DNA of 15,946 nucleotides from JAGTRB01 sp037439685 (GCA_037439685.1 JBBIVO010000038.1:1-15946), one strand, 5' to 3'; counted from the first letter of the stretch, positions 6,287 to 13,358 are shown. The notes: generated by a model not told the origin, from the letters alone. A program made the numbers and translations.

Positions 6287-6718
6287 TCACTGAGGCCTTA
6301 TGATCTCTCCACCTGCGGCCGCCACCTTTTCGCCGGCACCGGACGTGTAGGAGGAGACCCTGATCCTCATGGGCCTCCCAAGGTCGCCCTTCCCAAGGAG
6401 CTTGTCATATCCTAGGCTTGTGAGGTCCAGCTCAGGGAGGGCTGTCGACGCCTCCATATCGGCTCCTAGAACCCTTGTGGCTAGCTCTTCCAGCTCCCCT
6501 GTATTGATCGTCCTTATGCTCGGCCTCGACGGGGTTTTGAACCCTATCCTTCTAAACCTTTTGGGCTCGTATTTCACGGTCCTGATCCAGAAGTGGTCTC
6601 TACCCCCAGCCTTTCCCTTCCCCCCCCTCCCCCCCGACTTCCTGTGTTGGCCCACCCTTCCATAGCCATATGTCCTAGACCCCCTCAGCTTCCTCGTTTT
6701 CCTCTTCCCATGGGGCAA
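6287..6718 (-). CDS. rpl15: Large ribosomal subunit protein uL15
   Basis: Binds 23S rRNA in the large subunit. The 143-residue protein begins with the archaeal-eukaryotic pattern TRKLRGSRTYGYG (8-20) and the glycine-basic segment HRKSGGRGGKGKAGGRDH (25-42), which threads into rRNA; the C-terminal half carries the small globular domain (ELDLTSLGYDKLLGKG and KVAAAGG). Start is TTG at 6718, preceded on the - strand by GGTG with 7-base spacing; no in-frame ATG precedes the conserved N-terminus. It is separated from uL30 by 275 bases and has its own TATA-like element, so uL15-secY is likely a separate transcription unit or has an added promoter. Confidence 0.95.
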   Translation of the reverse strand: MPHGKRKTRKLRGSRTYGYGRVGQHRKSGGRGGKGKAGGRDHFWIRTVKYEPKRFRRIGFKTPSRPSIRTINTGELEELATRVLGADMEASTALPELDLTSLGYDKLLGKGDLGRPMRIRVSSYTSGAGEKVAAAGGEIIRPQ

Positions 6719-6747
6719 ACAGGAGCACCGAGATATTGAAGCCCTAT

Positions 6748-6762
6748 CTTTTTAATAAAAAC
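6748..6762 (-). promoter_or_regulatory. TATA box for uL15-secY
   Basis: On the - strand this reads GTTTTTATTAAAAAG, a good archaeal TATA element, centred about 36 bases before the uL15 TTG. A transcript would start near 6728 with a roughly 10-base leader carrying the GGTG site. Being nearly symmetrical, it could also serve a + strand transcript from about 6780. Confidence 0.5.
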
Positions 6763-6993
6763 TTGTTGTTTTTTATTGGCGCTGAAGTTTGGGTCAGCCC
6801 CCGTCGGAGGCTTGAGCGGTAAATCCAGCCGCTCGTTAGCCTTAGATGGTTGAAAACGTCGTGGAGGGATCAGGTGGCGTAGCACATCTAAGAGGATCAT
6901 AAAAAGCATATAGAGTTTTATTCTTTTTTTGAAGATTTTTAAACCTGAGGTTTTAATGGTTATGTTAATTGATTAAATTTTTATTCTTTTCTC
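6763..6993. other. Intergenic insert in the ribosomal operon with stem-forming core and AT-rich flanks
   Basis: No protein is convincing here. Bases 6779-6892 form possible stems: GCTGA 6781-6785 with TCAGC 6794-6798; GGCT-T-GAGCGG (6809-6819) with CCGCTC-GTT-AGCC (6829-6841), about 10 bp; and CTTAGATG 6841-6848 with CATCTAAG 6885-6892, a perfect 8-bp stem around a 36-base loop. T-rich sequence follows on the + strand (6916-6930) and AT-rich sequence flanks both sides. This is consistent with a small RNA gene, perhaps on the + strand (antisense to the operon), but no family was recognised and direction is uncertain. Confidence 0.35.
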
Positions 6994-7467
6994 CTAACAC
7001 ATTCTTTCTGCAAGTTCGTTTATCGCTTCTCCTCTATATCCGAGTTCCCCTCTGTCTGTGTAGGATCGCTTGATGCTCCTTTTAAAACCCCTTTTTGGTG
7101 GGTGAAGTCTGAAGAAGGGTTTTACTCCCTTGAGCCTTCTCAATTGTATCTTTCCCTCGGCTATGGCCTCGGCTAGGCTCCTTACGCTGGTGAATCCAAG
7201 CTCCCTAACCGCCTGGGCGTCTAGGGGGCCTCCTCCCACGGTCTCCCCCCTCTTCTCTAGGAGCGTCTCTATGGTCTCGGGTTTCGCCTCCCCCCATGTC
7301 ACCCAGTCCTTCACCCTCTGGAGCATTCCAAGGTAGTCTGGCCTGTCGTCTATGATGGTGGCGGTGTTGCTCCTATTCAACCTGAGCATCTTTAGGGTCT
7401 CCTCTATCCTCCTAGAGGCGTTTACGGTGCCCCTGACCCGTATGACGAGGAGGCATCTTCCGCCCAT
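6994..7467 (-). CDS. rpl30: Large ribosomal subunit protein uL30
   Basis: Large-subunit protein binding 23S rRNA near the central protuberance side. The 157-residue length is that of the long archaeal-eukaryotic L30 form (about 60 in bacteria). The core LLVIRVRGTVNASRRIEETL (6-25) and LRLNRSNTATIIDD (29-42) match the ferredoxin-like L30 fold; the archaeal extension includes FFRLHPPKRGFKRSIK (118-133). ATG at 7467 lies one base after the uS5 stop. This is the last gene before the 275-base gap ahead of uL15. Confidence 0.95.
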   Translation of the reverse strand: MGGRCLLVIRVRGTVNASRRIEETLKMLRLNRSNTATIIDDRPDYLGMLQRVKDWVTWGEAKPETIETLLEKRGETVGGGPLDAQAVRELGFTSVRSLAEAIAEGKIQLRRLKGVKPFFRLHPPKRGFKRSIKRSYTDRGELGYRGEAINELAERMC

Positions 7468-7468
7468 C

Positions 7469-8113
7469 CTATCTCGCCCAATCCCTCTGAGTCATTATCC
7501 TCGTGGTGTCTTTCAGGGCCTCGAAGGTGGCCATGGCCGATGAGACCTTCGTCTTCGTGTTTCCCCTGGCCCTCGACCAGCAGTCCTTTATGCCTGCAAG
7601 CCTTAGGATCATCTTAGCCGTCTCCCCAGCGACTAGTCCGAGCCCTTTAGGTCCAGGTATGAGCGTAACCTCGACCCCTCCCCTGCTTCCGGTAACCCTG
7701 AATGGGATGGAGTGGGGCTCGCCGCATCTGCACTCCCAGCTCCCACACCCCCTATGGATGGGGTATATGCTCAGCTTTGCTTGAGTTATCCCCTTCTCTA
7801 TCGCGTTCCTAACCCTGGAGGATTTTCCGATCCCCAGGCCTATGAGGCCCTCGCCATTCCCCACGGCGACGACTGCCCTGAATCTCGAGCGTTCTCCGGC
7901 GTCGGTCTGCTTCTGGACCAGGCCTAGGTCGATGACCTCTTCCTTCAGGTCGGGCACTAGGATGTCGACGATCTCGACCTCCTTTATCCTATATCCTTCT
8001 TGGACGATCTCCCTGAGGGTGGTTACCTTTCCTTCGAGCACCATCCTTCCAAGCCTTGTCCTAGGGGTCCATCCCTCAAGGGTCGGCCTGTGTCTAGCCT
8101 CCATATCATCCAA
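7469..8113 (-). CDS. rps5: Small ribosomal subunit protein uS5
   Basis: Small-subunit protein at the mRNA entry side that takes part in decoding fidelity. 214 residues, as in archaea and eukaryotes (longer than bacterial S5). GWTPRTRLGRMV (14-25) is the archaeal N-terminal signature; the double-stranded-RNA-binding-like domain has RSRFRAVVAVGNGEGLIGLG (75-94), and the C-terminal domain includes VEVTLIPGPKGLGLVAGE. CGSWECRCG (123-131) holds three Cys, a conserved archaeal feature. The TTG at 8113 overlaps the end of uL18 by 8 bases and has GGAGG 9 bases ahead; an ATG at 8104 is an alternative start. Confidence 0.95.
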   Translation of the reverse strand: MDDMEARHRPTLEGWTPRTRLGRMVLEGKVTTLREIVQEGYRIKEVEIVDILVPDLKEEVIDLGLVQKQTDAGERSRFRAVVAVGNGEGLIGLGIGKSSRVRNAIEKGITQAKLSIYPIHRGCGSWECRCGEPHSIPFRVTGSRGGVEVTLIPGPKGLGLVAGETAKMILRLAGIKDCWSRARGNTKTKVSSAMATFEALKDTTRIMTQRDWAR

Positions 8114-8702
8114 CCCCGAGACCCTCCATTATCCTACTCTTCACCTCTTCAAAGTGCCCCATGAGGTCCTCCGGCTTTAAACCCCTCCTTAGGTAGCCTG
8201 AGAATAGCCTTTCATAGACTTCGGGTCTTTCCTCAAGGAGGCTTCCATAGGCTGCTACGTGCTTCCCGGAGATCCTATCCTTGGAGGGGGCCATCTCCTC
8301 GTTTAGGGGTACCTTCAACCCGGCGTCTCTAGCCCCCCTTAATGCGGCGAAGACCCTTGAACCCTTCGAGGGCGCTCTTAGGCCTATGTCCGGTATCGAG
8401 GCCTCGATCCCTGACTTCAGGGCCTTCACCCCTGCCAATAGCCCTAGGAGGTATGCGGCCGAGGTGTTGTTTCTGTCCCCCTTCCATCCGAATTCTTGGA
8501 TAAGCTCTTGGGAGTGGGTTTGGGTGAGGACCCGGTCTCCAGTCGCCTCTGACCTCACTATCTGAATTATTATATTTTTGTTGGTTATCCTCACAACGAA
8601 TCTTGGATCCCTTGAAGTCGCTAGGATCCTCCTCTTTCTGTAATCTGTCTTAAATTCCCTCCTTCTTCTATAGGGAACCCTGTATCCAGGACCCTTAGCC
8701 AA
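8106..8702 (-). CDS. rpl18: Large ribosomal subunit protein uL18
   Basis: Binds 5S rRNA and helps to dock it in the central protuberance with uL5. The 198-residue protein is the longer archaeal L18 (bacterial about 117): basic N-terminus YRVPYRRRREFKTDYRKR (7-24), LATSRDPRFVVR (27-38), and AYLLGLLAGVKAL, then a C-terminal extension ending in VYERLFSGYLRRGLKPEDLM-type helices. Start is TTG at 8702, with GGAGG 7 bases ahead and an 8-base overlap with the eL19 stop. Confidence 0.95.
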   Translation of the reverse strand: MAKGPGYRVPYRRRREFKTDYRKRRILATSRDPRFVVRITNKNIIIQIVRSEATGDRVLTQTHSQELIQEFGWKGDRNNTSAAYLLGLLAGVKALKSGIEASIPDIGLRAPSKGSRVFAALRGARDAGLKVPLNEEMAPSKDRISGKHVAAYGSLLEERPEVYERLFSGYLRRGLKPEDLMGHFEEVKSRIMEGLGVG

Positions 8703-9153
8703 AGGTCTTCCTCCTTAGCCCTCTCTGGGAGATATATCTCTCCATGTCGGAGATGCTCTTAAACTCTCCCCCCTTCGCCTTGAGGTATAGCTCCCTATAG
8801 GCTGTCGGCGTGATGATCCTCCTATCTCTCAGGGTGCGTAATCTTTTCCTTAGGGCCCTTATCCTGTTCATCCATCTCAGCTTTCGGGATACCGATGCGT
8901 ACCTTCCTCCCTTTCGGGTTCCGGGCCCCCTTCTAAGCCCCTTTCTCTTCTTCTCCTTTAGAACCCTAGTTCTCCACCCGCTCTGTCCTTTGATGGGCAT
9001 CGCCTTTATTGCTCCCTCGTGGATCAGCCTTCTTATCTCCGACCTGGTTATCGCGAGCTCCACATCTTCACTCCTCTCGGGGTCTATCCAGACCCTATTT
9101 ACGCCTATGTTGAGGATGGATGCCGCTATTCTCCTCTGGCTCCTCAGGCTCAT
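8695..9153 (-). CDS. rpl19e: Large ribosomal subunit protein eL19
   Basis: Archaeal-eukaryotic large-subunit protein with no bacterial homologue, unrelated to bacterial bL19. The 152 residues include the N-terminal helical domain (SQRRIAASILNIGVNRVWID, 5-24), the AITRSEIRRLIHEGAIK segment, and a long very basic stretch KEKKRKGLRRGPGTRKG (66-82) that enters 23S rRNA, followed by helices. ATG at 9153 overlaps the eL32 stop in the ATGA form, with GGAGGG ahead, indicating coupled translation. Confidence 0.96.
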   Translation of the reverse strand: MSLRSQRRIAASILNIGVNRVWIDPERSEDVELAITRSEIRRLIHEGAIKAMPIKGQSGWRTRVLKEKKRKGLRRGPGTRKGGRYASVSRKLRWMNRIRALRKRLRTLRDRRIITPTAYRELYLKAKGGEFKSISDMERYISQRGLRRKTFG

Positions 9154-9587
9154 CTACCCTTCCCTCCAGCCTCTTCTGGCCCTTCTCGCCTCTCGGTCAG
9201 TTTTCCCCGTGGGTTCAGGATCCTTATCCCCCTCCTCATGGCCTCCTCTAATATGGCTCTTCTATTCCTCTCTCCCACTCCTCGGCTTATCCTGGCCGCC
9301 TGGGTGGCTGGGTCGACTATTATCAGGTCCTCTACGTTGGAGACCATGACCTCCATCAGACCTGAGGGGTGGAGATGCCTGACCGTCCTCGGAGAGCCGT
9401 AGCCAATGTTGGGGGAGGCGGGCCAGCCCTTGACTCTCATCCTCATCTTATTATCTAGCCCCCTCGGCCTTCGCCAGTTCGGTTTAATCCTCACATATCT
9501 CCAGGACTCAGATCTGATGAAGTCGGGCCTTTTTCTGGATATTCTTTTTTTAATCTTCATTAATTTTTTAATTTTAGAAACGCTCAA
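9150..9587 (-). CDS. rpl32e: Large ribosomal subunit protein eL32
   Basis: Archaeal-eukaryotic large-subunit protein. The body RPDFIRSESWRYVRIKPNWR, GLDNKMRMR, SPNIGYGSPRTVRHLHPSG and VEDLIIVDP is the eL32 signature. An upstream frame continues to an ATG at 9617 inside uL6, but I place the start at TTG 9587: GAGGTGA on the - strand (9599-9593), an almost complete anti-SD match, lies 5 bases before it, and the resulting N-terminus MSVSKIKKLMKIKKR fits the family better. That gives 145 residues and a 10-base gap to the uL6 stop. The first 15 or so codons are AT-rich while the rest is GC-rich, marking a base-composition boundary inside the gene. Confidence 0.92.
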   Translation of the reverse strand: MSVSKIKKLMKIKKRISRKRPDFIRSESWRYVRIKPNWRRPRGLDNKMRMRVKGWPASPNIGYGSPRTVRHLHPSGLMEVMVSNVEDLIIVDPATQAARISRGVGERNRRAILEEAMRRGIRILNPRGKLTERREGPEEAGGKGR

Positions 9588-9592
9588 CCTCT

Positions 9593-9600
9593 TCACCTCA
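9593..9600 (-). promoter_or_regulatory. Ribosome binding site deciding the eL32 start
   Basis: TGAGGTGA on the - strand overlaps the uL6 stop codon. It pairs with the archaeal anti-Shine-Dalgarno AUCACCUCC and lies 5 bases before TTG at 9587, favouring that start over ATG codons at 9617 and 9611. Confidence 0.55.
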
Positions 9601-10113
9601 ATATTTCTCATATACATAGATACCGTCTATATACTTTCTTTGATCTTTTCTTTTAATCTTTGTTGCTTGCTGAATATTTGCAGCTGTTTGTCCTACATCT
9701 TCAATATTTATTCCTTCTATAATCACATCATCCCCTTTTACTGTTACCTTAGTATCTCCTACGATTTTGGCCTCTCTAGGTTTTCTCTCTCCAAGAAAGT
9801 TCTGAATGAGAACTCTCCCCTCCTCAATCTTAATGCTAATTGGAAAATGAACATAGACTACTTTCATCTTATAGGTGAAACCATCTTTTACCCCCTTCAT
9901 CATATTTCTAATATGAGCAGCTATAGTTTTAACCTTTGCAGCTTCTCTCCGTTTAGGGTTTGAAACACTTATTTTTATCTTATCTTCTTCTTTCACAATT
10001 TTTACATCAAAACTTCTAACCAATTCTCCCTTAGGTCCTTTAACTTTAAATTTGTTTTCCTCGATCGATGCCTCAACCCCCTCAACGATTTTAACATCTT
10101 CTTCGATCTTCAT
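9598..10113 (-). CDS. rpl6: Large ribosomal subunit protein uL6
   Basis: Large-subunit protein near the sarcin-ricin loop and factor-binding site. The 171 residues hold the two repeated L6 domains: EGVEASIEENKFKVKGPKGE in the first, and the VYVHFPISIKIE and GERKPREAKIVGDTKVTVKG segments opening the second, with VGQTAANIQQATKI before a basic C-terminus. The frame extends to GTG 10125, but GGTGAT 7 bases ahead of ATG 10113 points to that ATG, and MKIEEDVKIVEG then matches the family start. The gene is far more AT-rich than its neighbours, with many AAA lysine and ATA/ATT isoleucine codons, which suggests different recent history; the protein itself is a normal archaeal L6. Confidence 0.95.
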   Translation of the reverse strand: MKIEEDVKIVEGVEASIEENKFKVKGPKGELVRSFDVKIVKEEDKIKISVSNPKRREAAKVKTIAAHIRNMMKGVKDGFTYKMKVVYVHFPISIKIEEGRVLIQNFLGERKPREAKIVGDTKVTVKGDDVIIEGINIEDVGQTAANIQQATKIKRKDQRKYIDGIYVYEKY

Positions 10114-10120
10114 TGAATAA

Positions 10121-10126
10121 ATCACC
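10121..10126 (-). promoter_or_regulatory. Ribosome binding site deciding the uL6 start
   Basis: GGTGAT on the - strand matches the anti-SD sequence AUCACC exactly and lies 7 bases before ATG at 10113. It overlaps the possible GTG start at 10125, which therefore is better read as part of the RBS. Confidence 0.6.
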
Positions 10127-10132
10127 TTATAC

Positions 10133-10522
10133 CTAATATATATATGCTAGGATCTTTCCACCCATATTGTTTTCTTTAGCTACGTCGTGAGTGACGATCC
10201 CTTTAGATGTAGATATTATGAGGTATCCTATGCCTCTTCCGGGAAGGAACCTCTCCTCCCAACGCTCTAACTCCTTCACCTTAACCGAGAAGCGTGGCTT
10301 GACGGCCTTACAGTCGTTTATTCGACCGAAGAGCTGTACCCTGAACTTTCCGGCGCGCCCGTCATCTATGAACTCTATCTCCCCCACATATCCCTTAGAT
10401 TGGATGAGGCGGAGGACCTTCCCTATGAGGTTTGAGGCTGGGTAGATGATGCACTCCCTCTTATGCCTCCCTTCGTTTGCCTTTATGGTTTCTAGGGCGT
10501 TCGTGAGGGGATCGACGGTCAT
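10133..10522 (-). CDS. rps8: Small ribosomal subunit protein uS8
   Basis: Binds the central domain of 16S rRNA and is an early assembly protein. 129 residues, normal for archaea. DPLTNALETIKANEGRHK (4-21) starts the first domain; GYLIISTSKGIVTHDVAKE in the C-terminal domain is the S8 signature, with STSKGI contacting helix 21. ATG at 10522 lies 6 bases after the uS14 stop. No strong RBS is seen. Confidence 0.96.
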   Translation of the reverse strand: MTVDPLTNALETIKANEGRHKRECIIYPASNLIGKVLRLIQSKGYVGEIEFIDDGRAGKFRVQLFGRINDCKAVKPRFSVKVKELERWEERFLPGRGIGYLIISTSKGIVTHDVAKENNMGGKILAYIY

Positions 10523-10528
10523 TTTGGG

Positions 10529-10684
10529 TCACATATACTTCTTGAATCCGAGGGTGGTGGCGACCTCTCTAAAGCACCTCCTGCAGAGGTTGAGGTCATA
10601 CCTCCTGATGAGGCCGTCGTAGGTTCCACATCTCCTGCACGGTCTGCTACCCTTTCCATACCTCCTCGCCTTCCTCTCGCTCAA
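10529..10684 (-). CDS. rps14: Small ribosomal subunit protein uS14, zinc-binding form
   Basis: A short gene of 51 residues found by translating the gap between uL5 and uS8. It opens MSERKARRYGKGSRPCRRCG and has the S14 zinc ribbon: Cys16-x2-Cys19 and Cys34-x2-Cys37 (LNLCRRCFRE), with TYDGLIRRYDLN between, ending GFKKYM. This is the zinc form used by all archaea, in the head of the small subunit. Start is TTG at 10684, which overlaps the uL5 stop as TTGA; this gives the usual length and N-terminus. Position between uL5 and uS8 is the conserved one. Confidence 0.95.
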   Translation of the reverse strand: MSERKARRYGKGSRPCRRCGTYDGLIRRYDLNLCRRCFREVATTLGFKKYM

Positions 10685-11208
10685 GGGACCACCTCTGTTC
10701 CGAAGCTATTCTTAATAAACTCTGCGGCCTCTTCACGGGTCATCCTGTGATCTCTTCCTATCCTCGAGCGCCCCCTCCTCCTCCTTTGGACCCTGTATCC
10801 AGGCCTTTCAACCTGGACTATTATGTCCATGCCGGTTATTCCTAGAGAGGGGTCGTACCTAGTACCTGGGATATCTATGTGCTCCTTTATCCCGAAGGCG
10901 AAGTTTCCATCTCGGTCAAAGCTTACGAGGGATATCCTGTTTCCTACGGCCTCCAAGGCCCTCTTCAGAAAGGTTCTCGCCCTCTCCCCTCTAAGGGTTA
11001 CCATGCACGCTACGGGTTCGTTCCTTCTTATACCGAAGGCCCTGATCGTGCGTTTAGCCTTCCTGTTCGAGGGCCTCTGCCCAGTGAGGCTCTCCAATAT
11101 GGTCGACGCCCTCTCTAGGGGTTGGCCCGACTCTCCCACGGATATGTTTACGACTACCTTTCCCAGCTTCGGCATCCTCATCTGGTTCTTGAAGCCCGAG
11201 ATGCCCAT
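10681..11208 (-). CDS. rpl5: Large ribosomal subunit protein uL5
   Basis: Binds 5S rRNA with uL18 and contacts P-site tRNA. 175 residues, as in archaea. PKLGKVVVNISVGESGQPLE (14-33), LTGQRPSNRKAKRTIRAFGI (41-60) and the FGIKEHIDIPGTRYDP segment (104-119) are the family hallmarks; the arginine-rich QRRRRGRSRIGRDHR near the C-terminus is archaeal. ATG at 11208, preceded by GGAGG about 8 bases ahead and 1 base after the eS4 stop. Confidence 0.96.
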   Translation of the reverse strand: MGISGFKNQMRMPKLGKVVVNISVGESGQPLERASTILESLTGQRPSNRKAKRTIRAFGIRRNEPVACMVTLRGERARTFLKRALEAVGNRISLVSFDRDGNFAFGIKEHIDIPGTRYDPSLGITGMDIIVQVERPGYRVQRRRRGRSRIGRDHRMTREEAAEFIKNSFGTEVVP

Positions 11209-11209
11209 C

Positions 11210-11944
11210 TTATTCCCCTCCAGGGATGGATATGAGGGGCTTCGCCGAGCCCACCGCGAATAGGTATCTCGCTAGGGTGGTGATCTCCTCTCTCCTTGGG
11301 GTTCTGAGGATCGCGGTTCTTCGCTTCCATGGCTCAGTTCCCACCTCCATTATCGAGCCGTAACTCCCCCTTGAGCTTCCTCCCGCGACCAGTGCCAAGG
11401 TTCCCCTCTCGAATCTGATGTGGTCTAATATCTCCTGTTCAGGTATGCTCAGTTTGATCACATCATTGAGCTTGTACTCCCTCTCTTCAACTTCTAAGAG
11501 GAGGTTCCTCCCGTCATGTAGGTTGAGCTGGGTTCTTCCCCCTCTCAGGGTCGTTTTCCCGATGATCCTACAGAGCTTGTAGCCTAACTCCTCCTTCTCT
11601 ATTGGATGAAGCCTCAGCCTCACCCTTGAGGCCGGCAATATCCTGAAGGCCTGCCCTGCCTTGGGGATCTCTAAGGTATCCATCATCCCCACGGGGAAGC
11701 CCATGTCCCTTCTCACCCTTCCATCTACAAGTATGTGCCCTTCCTTGATGACTATCCTTGCCTCCCTCCAGGTCTCTGCATATCCGAGGAGATCTCGAAC
11801 TATTATGATTAGGGGTATCGAATCGGCGAGGGGGTGGGGGCCAGGGCTGGTCTTAGGTGCCCATTCGAAGCCCTTTCTGGGTATCGGCCATATCCGTGGG
11901 GAGGCCTCCCTCTTCAGGTGTCTTGCTGGTCCCTTCTTCCCCAT
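11210..11944 (-). CDS. rps4e: Small ribosomal subunit protein eS4
   Basis: Archaeal-eukaryotic small-subunit protein, distinct from uS4. The 244 residues show MGKKGPARHLKREASPRIWP at the N-terminus, then PHPLADSIPLIIIVRDLLGY, an S4-like RNA-binding region (EARIVIKEGHILVDGRVRRD, 61-80), the central eS4 domain, and a KOW-like segment GTLALVAGGSSRGSYGSI with the C-terminal domain. ATG at 11944 directly follows the uL24 stop codon with no spacer (stop 11945-11947), suggesting translational coupling. Confidence 0.96.
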   Translation of the reverse strand: MGKKGPARHLKREASPRIWPIPRKGFEWAPKTSPGPHPLADSIPLIIIVRDLLGYAETWREARIVIKEGHILVDGRVRRDMGFPVGMMDTLEIPKAGQAFRILPASRVRLRLHPIEKEELGYKLCRIIGKTTLRGGRTQLNLHDGRNLLLEVEEREYKLNDVIKLSIPEQEILDHIRFERGTLALVAGGSSRGSYGSIMEVGTEPWKRRTAILRTPRREEITTLARYLFAVGSAKPLISIPGGE

Positions 11945-12322
11945 TCAGCCGGTCCCCCTCTCCAACTCGGCCTTATATCCACGCCTCTCGAGGATCCTCC
12001 TCCTCCACTCGTCGTCTAGTCTTAGCCTCGTCACCATCACGTTTGAGGGGCTTATCGGGATCTGGACGGTCCTCCCGTCAAGCCTTTGGCGTGTGATCCC
12101 CTCCACATATACCCTTCCCCTTTTCGTGTCCACCCTTAGGATGCGCCCCTCGGACATCTTTCTATCCCCCTTGATTATCATGACCGTATCCCCTTCTCTC
12201 AAGGGGATGGACCTGACGCCGTGTTGAGCCCTCAGGGTTGGGGCCAATGGGGCGGAGAGCCTCTTTCTATTGATATGGTAACCCCTTGGGGATCTTCTCA
12301 TTCCATGGCGTTTCGATGCCAT
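11945..12322 (-). CDS. rpl24: Large ribosomal subunit protein uL24
   Basis: Early assembly protein of the large subunit near the tunnel exit. The core has a KOW motif, LREGDTVMIIKGDRKMSEG, followed by VDTKRGRVYVEGI; the N-terminus SPRGYHINRKRLSAPL is the archaeal-eukaryotic type. An upstream frame reaches 12373 inside uL14, but the ATG at 12322 has GGTG (12332-12329 on the - strand) 6 bases ahead and gives MASKRHGMRRS, the normal family N-terminus, 11 bases after the uL14 stop. I choose it; length is then 125 residues. Confidence 0.94.
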   Translation of the reverse strand: MASKRHGMRRSPRGYHINRKRLSAPLAPTLRAQHGVRSIPLREGDTVMIIKGDRKMSEGRILRVDTKRGRVYVEGITRQRLDGRTVQIPISPSNVMVTRLRLDDEWRRRILERRGYKAELERGTG

Positions 12323-12333
12323 TTCGAGCACCT

Positions 12334-12753
12334 TCACACGATCGTCCTCGCCACTCCGCCGATCCTCGGCCATCTGTCGACCGCCTCTCGCGCCACCGGG
12401 CCCTTGATATCCGAGCCCTGAAGCATGCCATCTGGGGTTACTATAACGGCTGCGTTGTCCTCAAACTGTATCCAGGTCCCATCCCTGCGCCTATAGGGTT
12501 TCCTCTGCCTTATGATCACCGCGTTGAGGACCTTATGCCTCATCTCTGGGGTTCCCTCCCTGACCGACACGGTTACCAGGTCGCCAACACCGGCGAAGGA
12601 GAGCCTCCTCCTCCTCCCCTTGTAGCCTACCACCTGTATCAGCCTGAGCCTTCTAGCACCCGTGTTATCCGCGCAGCCTATTACAGAGCGGATGGTTAAT
12701 CCCGGAGAGACCCTTATCCTCGGAGTTACTCTGCGTTTAATCCTCTTAGACAT
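12334..12753 (-). CDS. rpl14: Large ribosomal subunit protein uL14
   Basis: Large-subunit interface protein contacting the small subunit and helix 95 region. 139 residues; beta-barrel core with GCADNTGARRLRLIQVVGYK (26-45), DLVTVSVREGTPEMRHKVLN and VIIRQRKPYRRRDGTWIQFE, ending ARTIV-type residues; the N-terminal extension is typical of archaea. ATG at 12753 has GGAGG (12764-12760) 6 bases ahead and overlaps the uS17 stop by 8 bases. Confidence 0.97.
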   Translation of the reverse strand: MSKRIKRRVTPRIRVSPGLTIRSVIGCADNTGARRLRLIQVVGYKGRRRRLSFAGVGDLVTVSVREGTPEMRHKVLNAVIIRQRKPYRRRDGTWIQFEDNAAVIVTPDGMLQGSDIKGPVAREAVDRWPRIGGVARTIV

Positions 12754-13069
12754 CTCTTTCCTCCACCTTCTCTACAACTACGAAGGCCTTCGTCTTACTT
12801 ATGGGTCTACACTCCATTATCCTAACCCTATCTCCAGTCTTGGCGGCTATACATGGAGGGTTATGAGCTGGTATCCTACTGCTCATCCATGCAAATCTCT
12901 CATACTTTGGATAGTACTTCAAATAATCCATATTAACAATAACTGATTTTTCCATTTTATCCCTTACAACTTTACCCTCAAAAACTCTTCCTCTTACTTT
13001 GATCACACCATGAAAGGGACAATTACGGTCATCACATTCTTTTTTAGGAGGCTTTAAGTTGAAACCCAT
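12746..13069 (-). CDS. rps17: Small ribosomal subunit protein uS17
   Basis: Binds 16S rRNA 5' domain; OB-fold. The 107 residues include the archaeal N-terminus with CDDRNCPFHG (12-21), the VRGRVFEGKVVRDKMEKSVI strand pair (25-44), and AHNPPCIAAKTGDRVRIMECRP, the S17 signature. ATG at 13069 lies one base after the Rpp29 stop. Base composition changes within the gene: the first half is AT-rich like Rpp29, the last third GC-rich like uL14. Confidence 0.96.
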   Translation of the reverse strand: MGFNLKPPKKECDDRNCPFHGVIKVRGRVFEGKVVRDKMEKSVIVNMDYLKYYPKYERFAWMSSRIPAHNPPCIAAKTGDRVRIMECRPISKTKAFVVVEKVEERDV

Positions 13070-13070
13070 T

Positions 13071-13358
13071 TTACCATCCCCTTTTAATCCTTTTCTTTAT
13101 TCTATCTTCAGGTCTAGATATTAAAATCCTGCCATCAACTTCTACAATTTTATCTTCAGAGATAATAAATCTTAGTATTGCACCCCTTTTAATTATCCTT
13201 TTAATTTTCCCATTAACACTTACCAATAAAGTATTCCTAGTTTCATCTATCACTCTTCCACGAAGATTGATATTATGTGGGTTATTGTTATGAGTGACCT
13301 CGACATAAAGCCCTATTAGCTCGTGGATAATGAGGCTCCTCTCATTAACTCCGGTCAA
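13071..13358 (-). CDS. rnp1: Ribonuclease P protein component 1 (Rpp29/Pop4)
   Basis: Protein subunit of archaeal RNase P, which removes 5' leaders from precursor tRNAs; pairs with Rpp21. The 95 residues show HELIGLYVEVTHNNNPHNIN (12-31), GRVIDETRNTLLVSVNGKIK (34-53) and the Sm-like barrel ending in RPEDRIKKRIKRGW. Its place between uL29 and uS17 is the conserved archaeal one; here the SUI1 gene sometimes found beside it is absent. Start is TTG at 13358, inside the end of uL29 (14-base overlap), with GGAGGT (13369-13364) 5 bases ahead. The gene is strikingly AT-rich compared with uL29 and uL14. Confidence 0.93.
   Translation of the reverse strand: MTGVNERSLIIHELIGLYVEVTHNNNPHNINLRGRVIDETRNTLLVSVNGKIKRIIKRGAILRFIISEDKIVEVDGRILISRPEDRIKKRIKRGW

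Noticed and set aside
6685..6909. Open frame of 74 codons on the - strand overlapping the start of uL15.
   Set aside because: No family resemblance, and it spans the TATA box of uL15 and the stem-forming core; likely chance.
12323..12373. Upstream extension of uL24 into uL14.
   Set aside because: A good RBS and the family's N-terminus support ATG at 12322; the extension would overlap uL14 by 40 bases without family support.
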